Shown here piece after piece: positions 52,478 to 61,079 of a stretch of DNA of 64,000 bases (the first letter of the stretch is position 1; each line of letters starts with the position of its first letter). Source of the stretch: Noviherbaspirillum aridicola (GTDB lineage Bacteria > Pseudomonadota > Gammaproteobacteria > Burkholderiales > Burkholderiaceae_D). Below the pieces are notes generated by a model. It was not told the origin of the DNA, did no database searches, and saw only the letters and a program-made list of their open reading frames with translations. Made by a program: the position numbers and the translations under genes. Where the stretch lies: contig NZ_BPMK01000001.1 of NCBI RefSeq assembly GCF_019656455.1, positions 248,001-312,000 of the forward strand. Reading direction: 5' to 3'.

Positions 52478-53155
52478 ATGCGACGCAAGAACGAGCGACT
52501 CTCTTACCTCATGGCGGTCTTCTTCACCGCCGCCTCGGCAACCGCTGTTGCACAGACAAGCACGACTCTCGGCACGGGCGGCAGCAGTGCCGGAAACGGC
52601 GCTGCCAGCTCCTCGCTGGGTACCGGCGGCAGCACCGCCGGGTCTCCATCCTCGGGCAGTTCCAGCACGCTCGGCACGGGCGCAAGCGCTGCCGGCAACG
52701 GATCGAGCAGTTCGGCGCTCGGTACCGGTGGCAGCAGCGCGGGCGGCGATCAGTCTTCCGGCAGTTCCTCCACGCTCGGCACGGGCGGCAGCAGCGCCGG
52801 CGGCGGGTCGACCGGCTCATCGTTAGGGACGACCGGCAGCTCCGCCGGAAGCGGTTCCGGAGGGTCCGTCGGCTCAGGCGCATCGACGATCGGTACCGGC
52901 GGCAGTTCGGCGGGCGGCGGCTCGACGGGTTCCGCGGTGGGTACCGGCGGCAGTTCCGCCGGCGCGGGCGATGCCTCGGGCGCACACGGTGCCAGGGGTT
53001 CGGGCGCGACGTCCGGCGGCAGCGGATCCGCCGTCGGCGCCGGCGCTGCGGGCAGCACGGCCGTGGACGACGACGCCGGCGGCAAGAAGGGTCGCAAAGT
53101 GCACAAGAACAGCAAGGACTGCCCGCCCGGACTGGAAAAGCAGGGTCGCTGCTGA
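52478..53155 (+). CDS. secreted Gly/Ser-rich repeat protein
   Basis: 225 residues. Signal peptide ends near VAQT (residue ~26). The body is about eight degenerate repeats of 16-18 residues built on LGTGGSSAG with Ser/Gly spacers. After residue ~180 comes a short acidic patch (VDDDAGG) and a basic tail with KDCPPGLEKQGRC, a possible disulfide-bonded or anchoring end. GGAGG lies before the ATG. The composition is like that of extracellular matrix or adhesin-like proteins; the function is unknown. Confidence 0.72.
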   Translation: MRRKNERLSYLMAVFFTAASATAVAQTSTTLGTGGSSAGNGAASSSLGTGGSTAGSPSSGSSSTLGTGASAAGNGSSSSALGTGGSSAGGDQSSGSSSTLGTGGSSAGGGSTGSSLGTTGSSAGSGSGGSVGSGASTIGTGGSSAGGGSTGSAVGTGGSSAGAGDASGAHGARGSGATSGGSGSAVGAGAAGSTAVDDDAGGKKGRKVHKNSKDCPPGLEKQGRC

Positions 53156-53260
53156 TTCAGGCACGGTGATTCATCCGCGCGATTCCTCCCGGGGGACGCG
53201 CATCGCCCGCACGCGGCGCGCAATCATCGCCGGGGCGGGCACAGCACAAGGAGATGCAAC

Positions 53261-53821
53261 ATGAAACCCGGTATTGGCATCAGCCTGCTTGCGGGCGCAC
53301 TCGCCGTCTCGGTGTCCATGAACCTGCATGCGCAGGGCGCCACTTCGGGCGGCAGCAGCACTACTGAAAGCAGCGGCTTCGCCGCCGGACGTCATGCCGA
53401 TGGCGGCACGGGTGTGCGCAAGGCGCAGAGCAGCAGCAGCAGCACCACCAGCGGCACCAGCACCGGCGGCTCCGGCGGCGCGGCCGGCAGTTCCAGCGCC
53501 AGCGGCAGCGGCGGAAGCGCCACTGCCGGAAGCGGCGTCAGCGCGTCGACGCTCGGCAGCGGCGGCTCATCCGCCGGCACGGAGAGCAGCCGGGGCGGCA
53601 CCGCCACCAGCGCGAGCGGCCCGGGCAGCAGCGCAAGCGCGAGCGGGCCGAGCGGAAAGAGCACATCGGATTCATCGGGCAGCACGGCCGAACCCGCCCC
53701 GGGTGCATCCGGATACGCCCGCGACAAATCGGGCGGCGCACGCGGCAAGACCGATGCGCCGGGACAGAAGAAGAAATCCGACGGACAGAACCAGGCGGGC
53801 GGAACTGCGCGGGGAGGATGA
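53261..53821 (+). CDS. second secreted Gly/Ser/Thr-rich protein
   Basis: 186 residues with a signal peptide (ending LHAQ near 25) and a low-complexity Ser/Gly/Thr/Ala body, including one STLGSGGSSAG unit like the repeats of the preceding protein. The tail is rich in Lys, Gly and Gln. AAGGAG precedes the ATG. It lies 105 bases downstream on the same strand, so the pair may be a duplicated or co-regulated set of surface proteins. Confidence 0.68.
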   Translation: MKPGIGISLLAGALAVSVSMNLHAQGATSGGSSTTESSGFAAGRHADGGTGVRKAQSSSSSTTSGTSTGGSGGAAGSSSASGSGGSATAGSGVSASTLGSGGSSAGTESSRGGTATSASGPGSSASASGPSGKSTSDSSGSTAEPAPGASGYARDKSGGARGKTDAPGQKKKSDGQNQAGGTARGG

Positions 53822-53944
53822 CCGGTCAGCCCCGGTGTGCCACGGCCCGCACCCCGTGCTGATCGCAGCCCCCGGGGCATGCGGTCCCCGGAGCGCACTC
53901 GTCCCGCGATGGGAAAAGCCCGGCGTCGAGAGCCGCGCCGCGTG

Positions 53945-54226
53945 TCAGGGCGAGGGCGGTGACGGCCGGTTGGCCACTTCGATCAGCACATCGCCGTGGC
54001 AAGGCCGGGGCGAGCAAAAGCACACGAGATCCCTGCCTGCCAGTTCCGTTCTCGCCGCGGCGAGCAGCCCGGGACGGCCGAGCAGCCACGCCCGGTAGCG
54101 GGCGATGACCTCGGCCCTCGTGCCGTCCTTGCCGATCACGAAAGGATTTCCCCATTTGCTGGGGCGACCGATAAAAACCGCGCCCGCCGGGATGCCGTCA
54201 CGGTACCTGTTCAGCGTTCTCGGCAT
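53945..54226 (-). CDS. DUF4326 domain protein
   Basis: 93 residues. IPAGAVFIGRPSKWGNPFVIG and DLVCFCSPRPCHGDVLIEVAN are the DUF4326 hallmarks; the CFCxPxPCHGD motif may bind a metal or be catalytic. The family is frequent in phages. It starts seven bases after the DUF3072 gene and probably shares its LexA-controlled transcript. Confidence 0.85.
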   Translation of the reverse strand: MPRTLNRYRDGIPAGAVFIGRPSKWGNPFVIGKDGTRAEVIARYRAWLLGRPGLLAAARTELAGRDLVCFCSPRPCHGDVLIEVANRPSPPSP

Positions 54227-54233
54227 GGCGGGC

Positions 54234-54452
54234 CTACTTGCCCCTTCCTGTCTGCTCCTGCAGTTCCTCGATTTTCTCAGCCGCCTCGGCCTTGGAAAGA
54301 TCCGGGGGCACTTCTTCTCCGGCTTCCTGCGCCAGCGTCCCGAGATAGGAGCGCTGTGCGCCGGTCATCGGTTCATCCCCGGTCTTCCAGTCCTTCGGGT
54401 CCTTGATCATGTTGCCGGTTTCCGCGGCGTGCGGCTGGCGTTTCGTGGTCAT
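54234..54452 (-). CDS. DUF3072 domain protein
   Basis: 72 residues. MIKDPKDWKTGDEPMTGAQRSYL and LAQEAGEEVPPDLSKAEAAEKI are typical of DUF3072, a small family with a helix-hairpin-like SAP-type end. GAGAGGAGA precedes the ATG. A LexA-type box sits 31-46 bases upstream of the start, so this gene and DUF4326 may be induced by DNA damage. Confidence 0.85.
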   Translation of the reverse strand: MTTKRQPHAAETGNMIKDPKDWKTGDEPMTGAQRSYLGTLAQEAGEEVPPDLSKAEAAEKIEELQEQTGRGK

Positions 54453-54482
54453 GGCAATCTCCTCTCGCTAAATCCGGTATGA

Positions 54483-54498
54483 CTGTATATGCATACAG
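54483..54498 (-). promoter_or_regulatory. LexA (SOS) box
   Basis: CTGTATATGCATACAG matches CTG-N10-CAG and the inner TATAT/ATA of the gammaproteobacterial and betaproteobacterial LexA consensus, differing only in the central two to four bases. It ends 31 bases from the DUF3072 start codon on the minus strand, a normal operator distance. No other gene starts close on the plus strand. Confidence 0.65.
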
Positions 54499-54636
54499 CG
54501 GTTCCCGTGCTATTGCGTTCAGGAGTTCGGCCCCAAAAGGGACTGGGCGCGATGCCCGCCGGCACGGGCATTGCCAGAGGCGGATGCGGCAAGCGCGCGC
54601 CGGACGTCCTCCGGCCGCGCTCGCTGCCCGGCCAGC

Positions 54637-55236
54637 TCACCACACCCGGTACACCTGCCCCGTCTGCAAGCCATCCACGCTCCGGCTGTAGGCCTTCGCG
54701 GTGCGCGCCGCCGTCACCGGCTCGAAGCCGAGGAAGTAGGGACCGTAGGCCGGCATGGATTCGACCAGCACGTTCGGGCTGACGGCATTGATGCGCAAGC
54801 CCCGGGACAGCTCGATCGCGGCCGCGCGGACGAAGCCGTCCACGGCGGCATTGACCATCGTCGCATTCACGCCGAAGCGGATCGGCTCGTCCGACACGAT
54901 GCCGCTGGTGAGCGTGATGGAGCCGCCGTCCCTGAGGTGGTGCTGTGCGGCGAGCGCAATGTTGACCTGTCCCATCAGCTTGTCCTGGAGGCCCACTGCG
55001 AGCTGCTCCGCCGTCAGTTCGGCCAGCGCACCGAAATGCAGCTTGCCGGCGGCGACGACGACGGCGTCCACCGGCCCGGTCTTGCGAAACAGTTGCTGCA
55101 CGCTCTCGGGGCGGGTCATGTCCACCCGCAGTTCGCCGCTCGACTGTCCGACGCTGACGATGTCGTGACGCTGTCCCAGCTCCTCGACGACCGCGCGTCC
55201 GATGGTGCCGTTGCCGCCGATGACGATGACTTTCAT
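54637..55236 (-). CDS. atypical short-chain dehydrogenase/reductase
   Basis: 199 residues, start at 55236. The Rossmann motif is GGNGTIGRAV at 7-16, followed by VDAVVVAAGKLHFG (the NAG-like segment). The usual catalytic YxxxK is absent: the position has GVNATMVNAAVDGFVRAAA. This variant occurs in a small known group of SDRs whose chemistry is unproven. It diverges from a LysR-family gene, which is likely its regulator. Confidence 0.82.
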   Translation of the reverse strand: MKVIVIGGNGTIGRAVVEELGQRHDIVSVGQSSGELRVDMTRPESVQQLFRKTGPVDAVVVAAGKLHFGALAELTAEQLAVGLQDKLMGQVNIALAAQHHLRDGGSITLTSGIVSDEPIRFGVNATMVNAAVDGFVRAAAIELSRGLRINAVSPNVLVESMPAYGPYFLGFEPVTAARTAKAYSRSVDGLQTGQVYRVW

Positions 55237-55359
55237 TGCATTCTCCTCAGTAGTGGTTGACTTGCCGGTGTGTCTCACCGGTGCAGCCATTGTGGATTCC
55301 GCCCGGTCAGGAATAAATGGACTAACATGACGTTCATTCCTAACTACGGATTTCTAATC

Positions 55360-56277
55360 ATGGACAGACTGCGGAGCATGGAAGTGTTTGTGGCGGTGGC
55401 CAACGCGGGCAGCTTCGCGGCGGTATCGGAGTCGCTCGGCATGTCGGCCGTCATGGTCGGCAAGCATGTGCGCCAGCTCGAGCAAAGGCTGGGCATCAGC
55501 CTGATCAGCCGCACCACGCGCCGCCAGAGCCTGACCGAGGCCGGGCGCGCGTATGCGGAACGCTGCCGGCTCATCCTTGCCGAGATCCGCGCGGCGGAGT
55601 CTGGCGCGGAGGCGCTGCGCAGCGCGCCGCGCGGCAGCTTGCGCATCAGCGCGCCGGTATCCTTCGGCACCCAGCGGCTGGCGCCCGCGATCACTGAATA
55701 TCTCGCCGCCTACCCGGAGGTCGGCGTGGATCTGAACCTGAGCGATCGCGTGGTGGACCTGGTGGAGGAGGGCTTCGATGCCGCGGTGAGAATCGGTGAT
55801 CTGCAGGACTCGACGATGGTGGCGCGGCCACTGATGCCTTACCAGATGGTGATGTGCGCCTCACCGGAGTACCTGAGCAAGGCGGGCGTCCCGCGCAGGC
55901 CGGCCGACCTCGCGCGCCACCAGTGCCTGGACTTCTCGCCGCATGGCAGGCGCGTGCACTGGAATCTGAAAGGCATCGAAGGGGAATTTCCGGCGAGCCG
56001 CTTCCGCTCCAACAATGGCCAGGCGCTGCGGATGGCGGCGATCGCCGGACACGGCATCGCGATGCAGCCGGAAATGCTGCTGCGCGAGGATATCGATGCG
56101 GGGCGCCTGGTTGTGCTGATGCCCGATTACCTGCCGGAGCCGAGGCCGATGTCGCTCATCTACCGGCGCGACCACCAGCCGACGCCCAAGATGCAGACCT
56201 TCATCGCCTTCATGCTCGAGCGATTCGGGCATCAGGCGCAGCGCACCCGGCCGGCACGTGCGAAGCGCGCGCGATGA
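55360..56277 (+). CDS. LysR family regulator, probably of the divergent SDR gene
   Basis: 305 residues from the ATG at 55360. N-terminal winged helix: MDRLRSMEVFVAVANAGSFA, AVMVGKHVRQLEQRLGISLI. The effector domain begins LRISAPVSFGTQRLAPAI, typical of the CrgA/YafC subgroup. The divergent region holds ATGACGTTCAT near 55327 and a perfect CCGGTG-TGTCT-CACCGG hairpin at 55265-55281 that may be operator elements. The pairing of this LysR subgroup with an SDR or quinone reductase is common. Confidence 0.88.
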   Translation: MDRLRSMEVFVAVANAGSFAAVSESLGMSAVMVGKHVRQLEQRLGISLISRTTRRQSLTEAGRAYAERCRLILAEIRAAESGAEALRSAPRGSLRISAPVSFGTQRLAPAITEYLAAYPEVGVDLNLSDRVVDLVEEGFDAAVRIGDLQDSTMVARPLMPYQMVMCASPEYLSKAGVPRRPADLARHQCLDFSPHGRRVHWNLKGIEGEFPASRFRSNNGQALRMAAIAGHGIAMQPEMLLREDIDAGRLVVLMPDYLPEPRPMSLIYRRDHQPTPKMQTFIAFMLERFGHQAQRTRPARAKRAR

Positions 56278-56309
56278 CTGAGCCTGCGGAGCGCGCCGCC
56301 CCCGAGCGC

Positions 56310-57290
56310 TCAGTCGAGCGTGATTTTTGCGTCGGTAATGACCTTGCCCCAGTGCGCGATCTCGGACTTCATCCATGCGGAGAATTCCTCGGGCGTGTTG
56401 GTCTGGGGTTCGGCGCCCTGGGCCGCCATTTTCTCGACCACATCGGGCAGCTTCACGATGCGTGCCATCTCCGCGTTGAGCTTCGCGATCACGGGCTTCG
56501 GCGTGCCCGCCGGCGCCATCACGCCCTGCCAGCTGCCGGAGACGAAACCGGGGACGGTTTCGCCTATCGTCGGCACATCGGGCAGCTGGGGCAGGCGGTT
56601 CTTGCTCGACACCGCGAGCAGGCGGATTTTCCCGGTCTTCACATGCGGATAGGTGGCGACCATGCCGTTCATCGTCGCGTCGATCTGCCCGCTGATGAGG
56701 TCGGCGAGCGCCTGGGCGCCGCCCTTGTAGGGGATGTAGCCCCATTCCGCGCCGGTGCGCTGCGCGAACAGCACGCCGGCCAGGTGAGGCGCGCTGCCCG
56801 TGCCCGCCGCGGCCGCGAAATTGAGCTTGCCCCGGGTTGCCTTGGAATGCGCGATCAGCTCCGCCGTGGTCTTGACCGGCAGCGCACTGCTGGTCACGAG
56901 CAGGTGCGGCGAGTAGGCGAGCATCGTCACCGGCGCCAGGTGCACCTGCGGATTGAAGGGCAGTTTCGGATAGAGGGTGGGGCTGATGGTCAGGTTGCCC
57001 ATGTCCATCAGCAGCAAGGTGTAGCCGTCGGGATCGGCCTTGGCGACATGGTCGGCGCCGATATTGCCGTTGGCGCCGGGCCGGTTGTCCACGATCACCG
57101 GCTGTCCCCAGGCCTCGGTCAGTTTCTGACCCACCATCCGGGCCAGCACATCGGAGGTGCCGCCCGCGGGGAAGGGCACGACGATCCTGATCGGCTTGAC
57201 GGGATAGTTGGGCGACGCCTGGGCCAGTGCGGCCGGTGCGGACGCCAGCGCGCAGAGCGACGTCAGTGCCGCCAGCAAGATTTTTTTCAT
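56310..57290 (-). CDS. Bug-family receptor, partner of the 2-hydroxyacid dehydrogenase
   Basis: 326 residues with a signal peptide (ending ALA near 23). YPVKPIRIVVPFPAGGTSD, VDNRPGANGNIGADHVAK and YIPYKGGAQALADLISGQ are Bug hallmarks. It follows the dehydrogenase gene by 35 bases and shares its transcript, so it probably binds a hydroxy- or oxo-carboxylate. Membrane components are elsewhere. Confidence 0.9.
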   Translation of the reverse strand: MKKILLAALTSLCALASAPAALAQASPNYPVKPIRIVVPFPAGGTSDVLARMVGQKLTEAWGQPVIVDNRPGANGNIGADHVAKADPDGYTLLLMDMGNLTISPTLYPKLPFNPQVHLAPVTMLAYSPHLLVTSSALPVKTTAELIAHSKATRGKLNFAAAAGTGSAPHLAGVLFAQRTGAEWGYIPYKGGAQALADLISGQIDATMNGMVATYPHVKTGKIRLLAVSSKNRLPQLPDVPTIGETVPGFVSGSWQGVMAPAGTPKPVIAKLNAEMARIVKLPDVVEKMAAQGAEPQTNTPEEFSAWMKSEIAHWGKVITDAKITLD

Positions 57291-57325
57291 GCGTGTCTCC
57301 TTGTCTGTAATGATTGTGCCCGTCG

Positions 57326-58261
57326 TCAGGCAACCGGCGTGACGAGTTCGCCGGATGAGAAATACGAGGCCAGATTGGCCAGCACCAGTTCGCTCATGGC
57401 GGCCCTGGTTTCCGTCGTGCCGCTGGCGATGTGGGGCAGCAGCACGACATTGTCGAGACCGAGCAGCGCGGGCGGAACATGCGGTTCCTTGTCGAACACG
57501 TCCAGCCCGGCGCCGGCGATCGCCCCGGCGCGGAGGGCGTCGACCAGCGCGCTCTCATCCACCACGGTGCCCCGCGAAACGTTGATCAGATAGCCTTGCG
57601 GGCCGAGCGCGGCCAGGATTTCGCGCGAGATCAGGCCCTTGGTATGTTCGCCGCCGGCCACCGTCACCACGAGGAAGTCGGCCCAGTTCGCCAGCGCCGC
57701 CAGCGACGGTTCGAAGCGATGCGGCGAATCGGCCGGCCGGCGGTTGTTGTAGGCGATGTTCATGTCGAAGCCTGCGGCGCGGCGGGCGACGGCCTGGCCT
57801 ATCCTGCCGAGGCCGACGATGCCCATGTTCTTTCCGCTGACCCGCGTGCGTACCGGGAAGCGCGCATTCGGCCATTCGCCGCGTCGGACATAGCGGTCGG
57901 CGGCGCTGATGCCGCGCGCCACATCGATGACCAGGCCGAAGGCAAGATCGGCGACGCAGTCATTGAGCACGTTCGGCGTGTAGGCCACCTTCACGCCGCG
58001 GCGGCGCGCGGTATCGAGCGCAATCTTGTCGTAGCCGACACCGAAACTCGCGATCAGCTCAAGGCGCGGCAGCGCCTCGATCAGCGCGGCGTCGGCGCCT
58101 ACCGGCGCCGAGGTGACCAGCGCGCTGACGTTCTCCCCATGGCGGCGGGCAAGTGCCCGTGCGTCGGACCCGCCGTCGAGCCGGAGGACGTCGTATCCCT
58201 CCGCCAGCCGGGCTTCCAGGTCGGGCATCAGAGGTCCGTTCTGCAGAATGGTTTTCTTCAT
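57326..58261 (-). CDS. D-2-hydroxyacid dehydrogenase
   Basis: 311 residues from the ATG at 58261. Rossmann motif MGIVGLGRIGQAVARRA, then the catalytic arginine region INVSRGTVVDESALVDAL, the glutamate in FDKEPHVP and the histidine in LLPHIASGTTETRAAM. This is the GHRB/hydroxypyruvate-reductase-like subgroup that reduces 2-oxo acids with NAD(P)H. First gene of a two-gene unit with a Bug receptor, divergent from a LysR regulator. Confidence 0.9.
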   Translation of the reverse strand: MKKTILQNGPLMPDLEARLAEGYDVLRLDGGSDARALARRHGENVSALVTSAPVGADAALIEALPRLELIASFGVGYDKIALDTARRRGVKVAYTPNVLNDCVADLAFGLVIDVARGISAADRYVRRGEWPNARFPVRTRVSGKNMGIVGLGRIGQAVARRAAGFDMNIAYNNRRPADSPHRFEPSLAALANWADFLVVTVAGGEHTKGLISREILAALGPQGYLINVSRGTVVDESALVDALRAGAIAGAGLDVFDKEPHVPPALLGLDNVVLLPHIASGTTETRAAMSELVLANLASYFSSGELVTPVA

Positions 58262-58352
58262 GAGGCACAGTGGGGAAGTGGCGCCGGTCGCGAGGGACCA
58301 TGCCTGACACTGAGAGTGTAGTGAAGACAACGATATTCGTCTAAGCTAGATA

Positions 58353-58370
58353 CTGAATTGATTGATTCAG
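58353..58370. promoter_or_regulatory. inverted repeat, candidate LysR operator
   Basis: CTGAAT-TGATTG-ATTCAG is a perfect inverted repeat that ends 11 bases before the LysR start codon. It is nested in a wider GATAC (58349-58353) / GTATC (58376-58380) symmetry. Its location between divergent genes fits an autoregulatory LysR site. Confidence 0.6.
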
Positions 58371-58381
58371 GAATTGTATCG

Positions 58382-59299
58382 ATGTTCGAGCTTTTTCAAC
58401 TGCGCTGTTTCGTCACCCTCGCCGAGGAACTGCATTTCGGCCGCGCCGCCGCCCGGCTGCACATGACCCAGCCGCCGCTGAGCCGCCAGATCCAGCTGCT
58501 GGAACATGCGCTGTCGGTGAAGCTGCTCGAACGGACCAGCCGTTCGGTACGGCTGTCCGCGGCCGGCGAAGTTTTCTACCGCGACGCCGTCTCCATCCTG
58601 CGCCATGCGGACCAGGCGGCGGCGCTGGCAAAGCGGGTGGAGAAGGGCGAAGCGGGCCGGGTCACGGTCGGCTTCACCGCGGTCGCCGGTTACGACCTGC
58701 TCCCGCGCATCGTGTCCGCGGCCCAGCAGCGGTTTCCGATGACGGACGTCGTGCTGCGGGAAATGGTGTCGAAAGACCAGCTGGAAGCGCTGGAATCCGG
58801 GGCAATCGATATCGGCTTCGTTCGGCCGCTTTCCGGCGCCGGCACGTCGACCAGTCGGCATCTGCTGCTGCGCGACCCGCTGGTCCTTGCGGTACATGCC
58901 GACCACCGGCTCGCCCGCAAGAAGGACATCCGGCCGGAGCATCTGCAGGACGAGCGCTTCATCATGTACTCGCCGGACGACGGCAGATATTTCTATGAAC
59001 TGGTGAGCGGTCTGTTCGCGAGCGCGGGCGTGCAGACCCGCCACGTCCAGCATATCGGGCAGACGCACACCATCCTCGGACTCGTCCGCGGCGGCGTCGG
59101 CATGGCGATCGTCCCCGCCTCGGCCATGATGCTGCCGTTTCGCGAGGTTCAGTTCAGGCCGCTCTGGCGTTCAGGCATCGTTGCGGAACTCTGCCTCGCC
59201 TGGCGCCCGGAGTCGAGCAATCCCGCCGTGGAGATCGTTGCCGGATTCGTGAAACAGCATTTTTCGGGCACTGCCCGCGGCTCCGCCGTCCCCGCGTAA
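58382..59299 (+). CDS. LysR family regulator of the 2-hydroxyacid dehydrogenase unit
   Basis: 305 residues from the ATG at 58382. Winged helix [20 protein letters not shown] and [20 protein letters not shown], followed by a CatM/BenM-like effector domain ([38 protein letters not shown]). It diverges from the dehydrogenase-Bug unit, with the inverted repeat at 58353 between them. Effector probably the organic acid taken up. Confidence 0.9.
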   Translation: MFELFQLRCFVTLAEELHFGRAAARLHMTQPPLSRQIQLLEHALSVKLLERTSRSVRLSAAGEVFYRDAVSILRHADQAAALAKRVEKGEAGRVTVGFTAVAGYDLLPRIVSAAQQRFPMTDVVLREMVSKDQLEALESGAIDIGFVRPLSGAGTSTSRHLLLRDPLVLAVHADHRLARKKDIRPEHLQDERFIMYSPDDGRYFYELVSGLFASAGVQTRHVQHIGQTHTILGLVRGGVGMAIVPASAMMLPFREVQFRPLWRSGIVAELCLAWRPESSNPAVEIVAGFVKQHFSGTARGSAVPA

Positions 59300-59320
59300 A
59301 GCAGCAGGCCGCCGGCTTTC

Positions 59321-59554
59321 CTATCGCCGCCTGCGGGTGGCGTCGCCTTCGTACAGTCCGGCGCCGATCGCGTACTCGTCGCCGTGGCCGAGGCCGAGGT
59401 CCTTCAGAAGTCCGTCGTTCCAGTACGCGGGACAGGCGGCGCGCGGCCGCAGCCGGGATCTCGCCGCCGCCAGGCGGTGGCGAATGGCGGCGCCGCAGTC
59501 CGCGGCCACCGCAATAATGCTGGCGCACATTGAGCGATAAGAAATGCGATGCAT
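59321..59554 (-). CDS. small basic protein, DUF1127-like
   Basis: 77 residues, start at 59554 with AGGTGA upstream. Arg-rich middle (RHRLAAARSRLRPRA) and YWNDGLLKDLGLGHGDEYAIG, which resembles the DUF1127 end (LLxDLGLxRxxI). DUF1127 proteins are small RNA-binding or phosphate-related factors in some bacteria. The match is partial, and the Cys residues at 10, 20 and 41 are not typical. Confidence 0.5.
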   Translation of the reverse strand: MHRISYRSMCASIIAVAADCGAAIRHRLAAARSRLRPRAACPAYWNDGLLKDLGLGHGDEYAIGAGLYEGDATRRRR

Positions 59555-59707
59555 GGCTTCACCTGTTCATGTCGGACATGTGTTCACCGGACGTGAGTGC
59601 ACTGCGCCTGCCGGCTGGACCGAAGCGAGGGCTTCACATGTCAATCTAGCGCTGCTCAGGTATGCTGCTCAAACGAGATTTCGTCGTCTTTCGCATGAGG
59701 ATGAAGA

Positions 59708-60611
59708 ATGTCAGCACCCTTGGTTCGCCTGCCTTCGCTTGATCTGGTCCGCGGTTTCGTGGCGGTCGGCCGCCGCATGAGCATTACCCTGGCCGCGCGC
59801 GATCTCTGCCTCACCCAGTCGGCGGTAAGCCGCCAGATTCACACCCTGGAAGAGTCGCTCGGCATGAAGCTGCTGGTGCGTGGCCACCGATCCATCGCAT
59901 TCACGCCGGAGGGCGAGCGCCTGTTCCGCAGTGCCGACAGCGCGCTGCAGCAGCTGCAGGACGTGGTCGGTGCGCTCAGGGGAACGACGGGGCAGCGAGT
60001 GGTGACCATCACGTCAACCACGGGGGTCACCGGCCTCTGGCTGATGCCGCGGCTCGGCGCCTTTCTGCAGGCACATCCGGATATCGAGGTACGCCTGGCT
60101 GCAAGCACCCGCGTGGTGGACCTGCATGCGGAGGGCGTCGACCTCGCAATTCGATACGGTAGCCGCGACGCGATGCCGGATGGGACGGAGCATCTTTTCG
60201 ACGAAACCGTCGTCCCGGTTGCTCATCCGTCGCTGGGGCTGACCGCACTCGACGGCACGGCCGCGGTGGAAAAACAGATGCTGCTCGAGTTCGACGGCCC
60301 CTATCGGCCGTGGCTGCAATGGCAAGCGTGGCTGTCCAGCCAGGGTTGGGAGCGTGTCCAGCCGAAGGGCATGCTGCGGTTCAATCAGTACGATCAGATG
60401 ATCCACGCGGCGGTGGCGGGGCAGGGCATCGCACTCGGCCGGCGCGCACTCGTGTCGCAGATGCTGGGCGACGGACGCCTGATAGCGCTCGACCCCGCGT
60501 CCGGGGCCGTTGAACGACCATGCCTACTGGCTCATCCACGCGGACGCGAAGCCGGCGCCGGAAGTCATGACGATGATGGCGTGGGTACGTTCCGAGGCGC
60601 GTGGCATGTAA
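59708..60611 (+). pseudogene. LysR (GcvA-type) regulator with frameshift near the C-terminus
   Basis: The frame starts well (LVRLPSLDLVRGFVAVGRRM, TQSAVSRQIHTLEESLGMKL, then effector domain VVTITSTTGVTGLWLMPRLG). After PASGA near 60502 the predicted residues turn to ERPCLLAHPRG. In the next frame the normal GcvA ending reappears: LNDHAYWLIHADAKPAPEV up to a TAA at 60609-60611. One extra G in the GGGG run at 60503-60506 explains the shift. As written, translation instead continues to 60676 with a foreign 50-residue tail. Confidence 0.78.
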
Positions 60612-60647
60612 CCGGGCGTGCCGGCCAGGCGGCGAGGACAGGCGGCG

Positions 60648-60962
60648 CTATGCGTCCGAAAGAATCTCGTGGGTGAGGTTGTCGACCACGACCGGCGTGT
60701 CGAAGTACGTGACCGAAGGCTCGGTGCCGTACTTCTCGCGGACGAACACCCGCCAGTCCTCGGTGTACATCGCCTCCGCCTCGGCACGGGAATGCCAGAG
60801 ATAGACTCCCCCGGCCGTCCTGCCGTCCGCCGACAGGATATAGCACTTGCGGAAGAGCCCGGCCGCGTCCAGGTATTTCGGTGCGGTGCTCAGGAAAATC
60901 CGCCGCGCCTCCTCCCTTGTGATCGCTTGCGGCAGTTGAAATGTGGTGATGGCGGTGATCAT
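60648..60962 (-). CDS. YdhR-like putative monooxygenase (dimeric ferredoxin fold)
   Basis: 104 residues from the ATG at 60962. MITAITTFQLPQAITREEAR, SADGRTAGGVYLWHSRAEAEAMYTEDW and SVTYFDTPVVVDN match the YdhR/antibiotic-biosynthesis-monooxygenase-like fold. Such small dimeric proteins act on aromatic or quinone compounds, or are structural. It converges with the LysR pseudogene. No partner gene adjacent. Confidence 0.75.
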   Translation of the reverse strand: MITAITTFQLPQAITREEARRIFLSTAPKYLDAAGLFRKCYILSADGRTAGGVYLWHSRAEAEAMYTEDWRVFVREKYGTEPSVTYFDTPVVVDNLTHEILSDA

Positions 60963-61079
60963 CGTAGCGCTCCCCCGGCCCGGATTGATGAATGGCGCAA
61001 AGGTCTCCCGTGGGCCGGACAAGACCGTCGCACTGTCACAATCTAACCGCCGCCGCGCGCCGCTTCAATCTCGGAAAAC

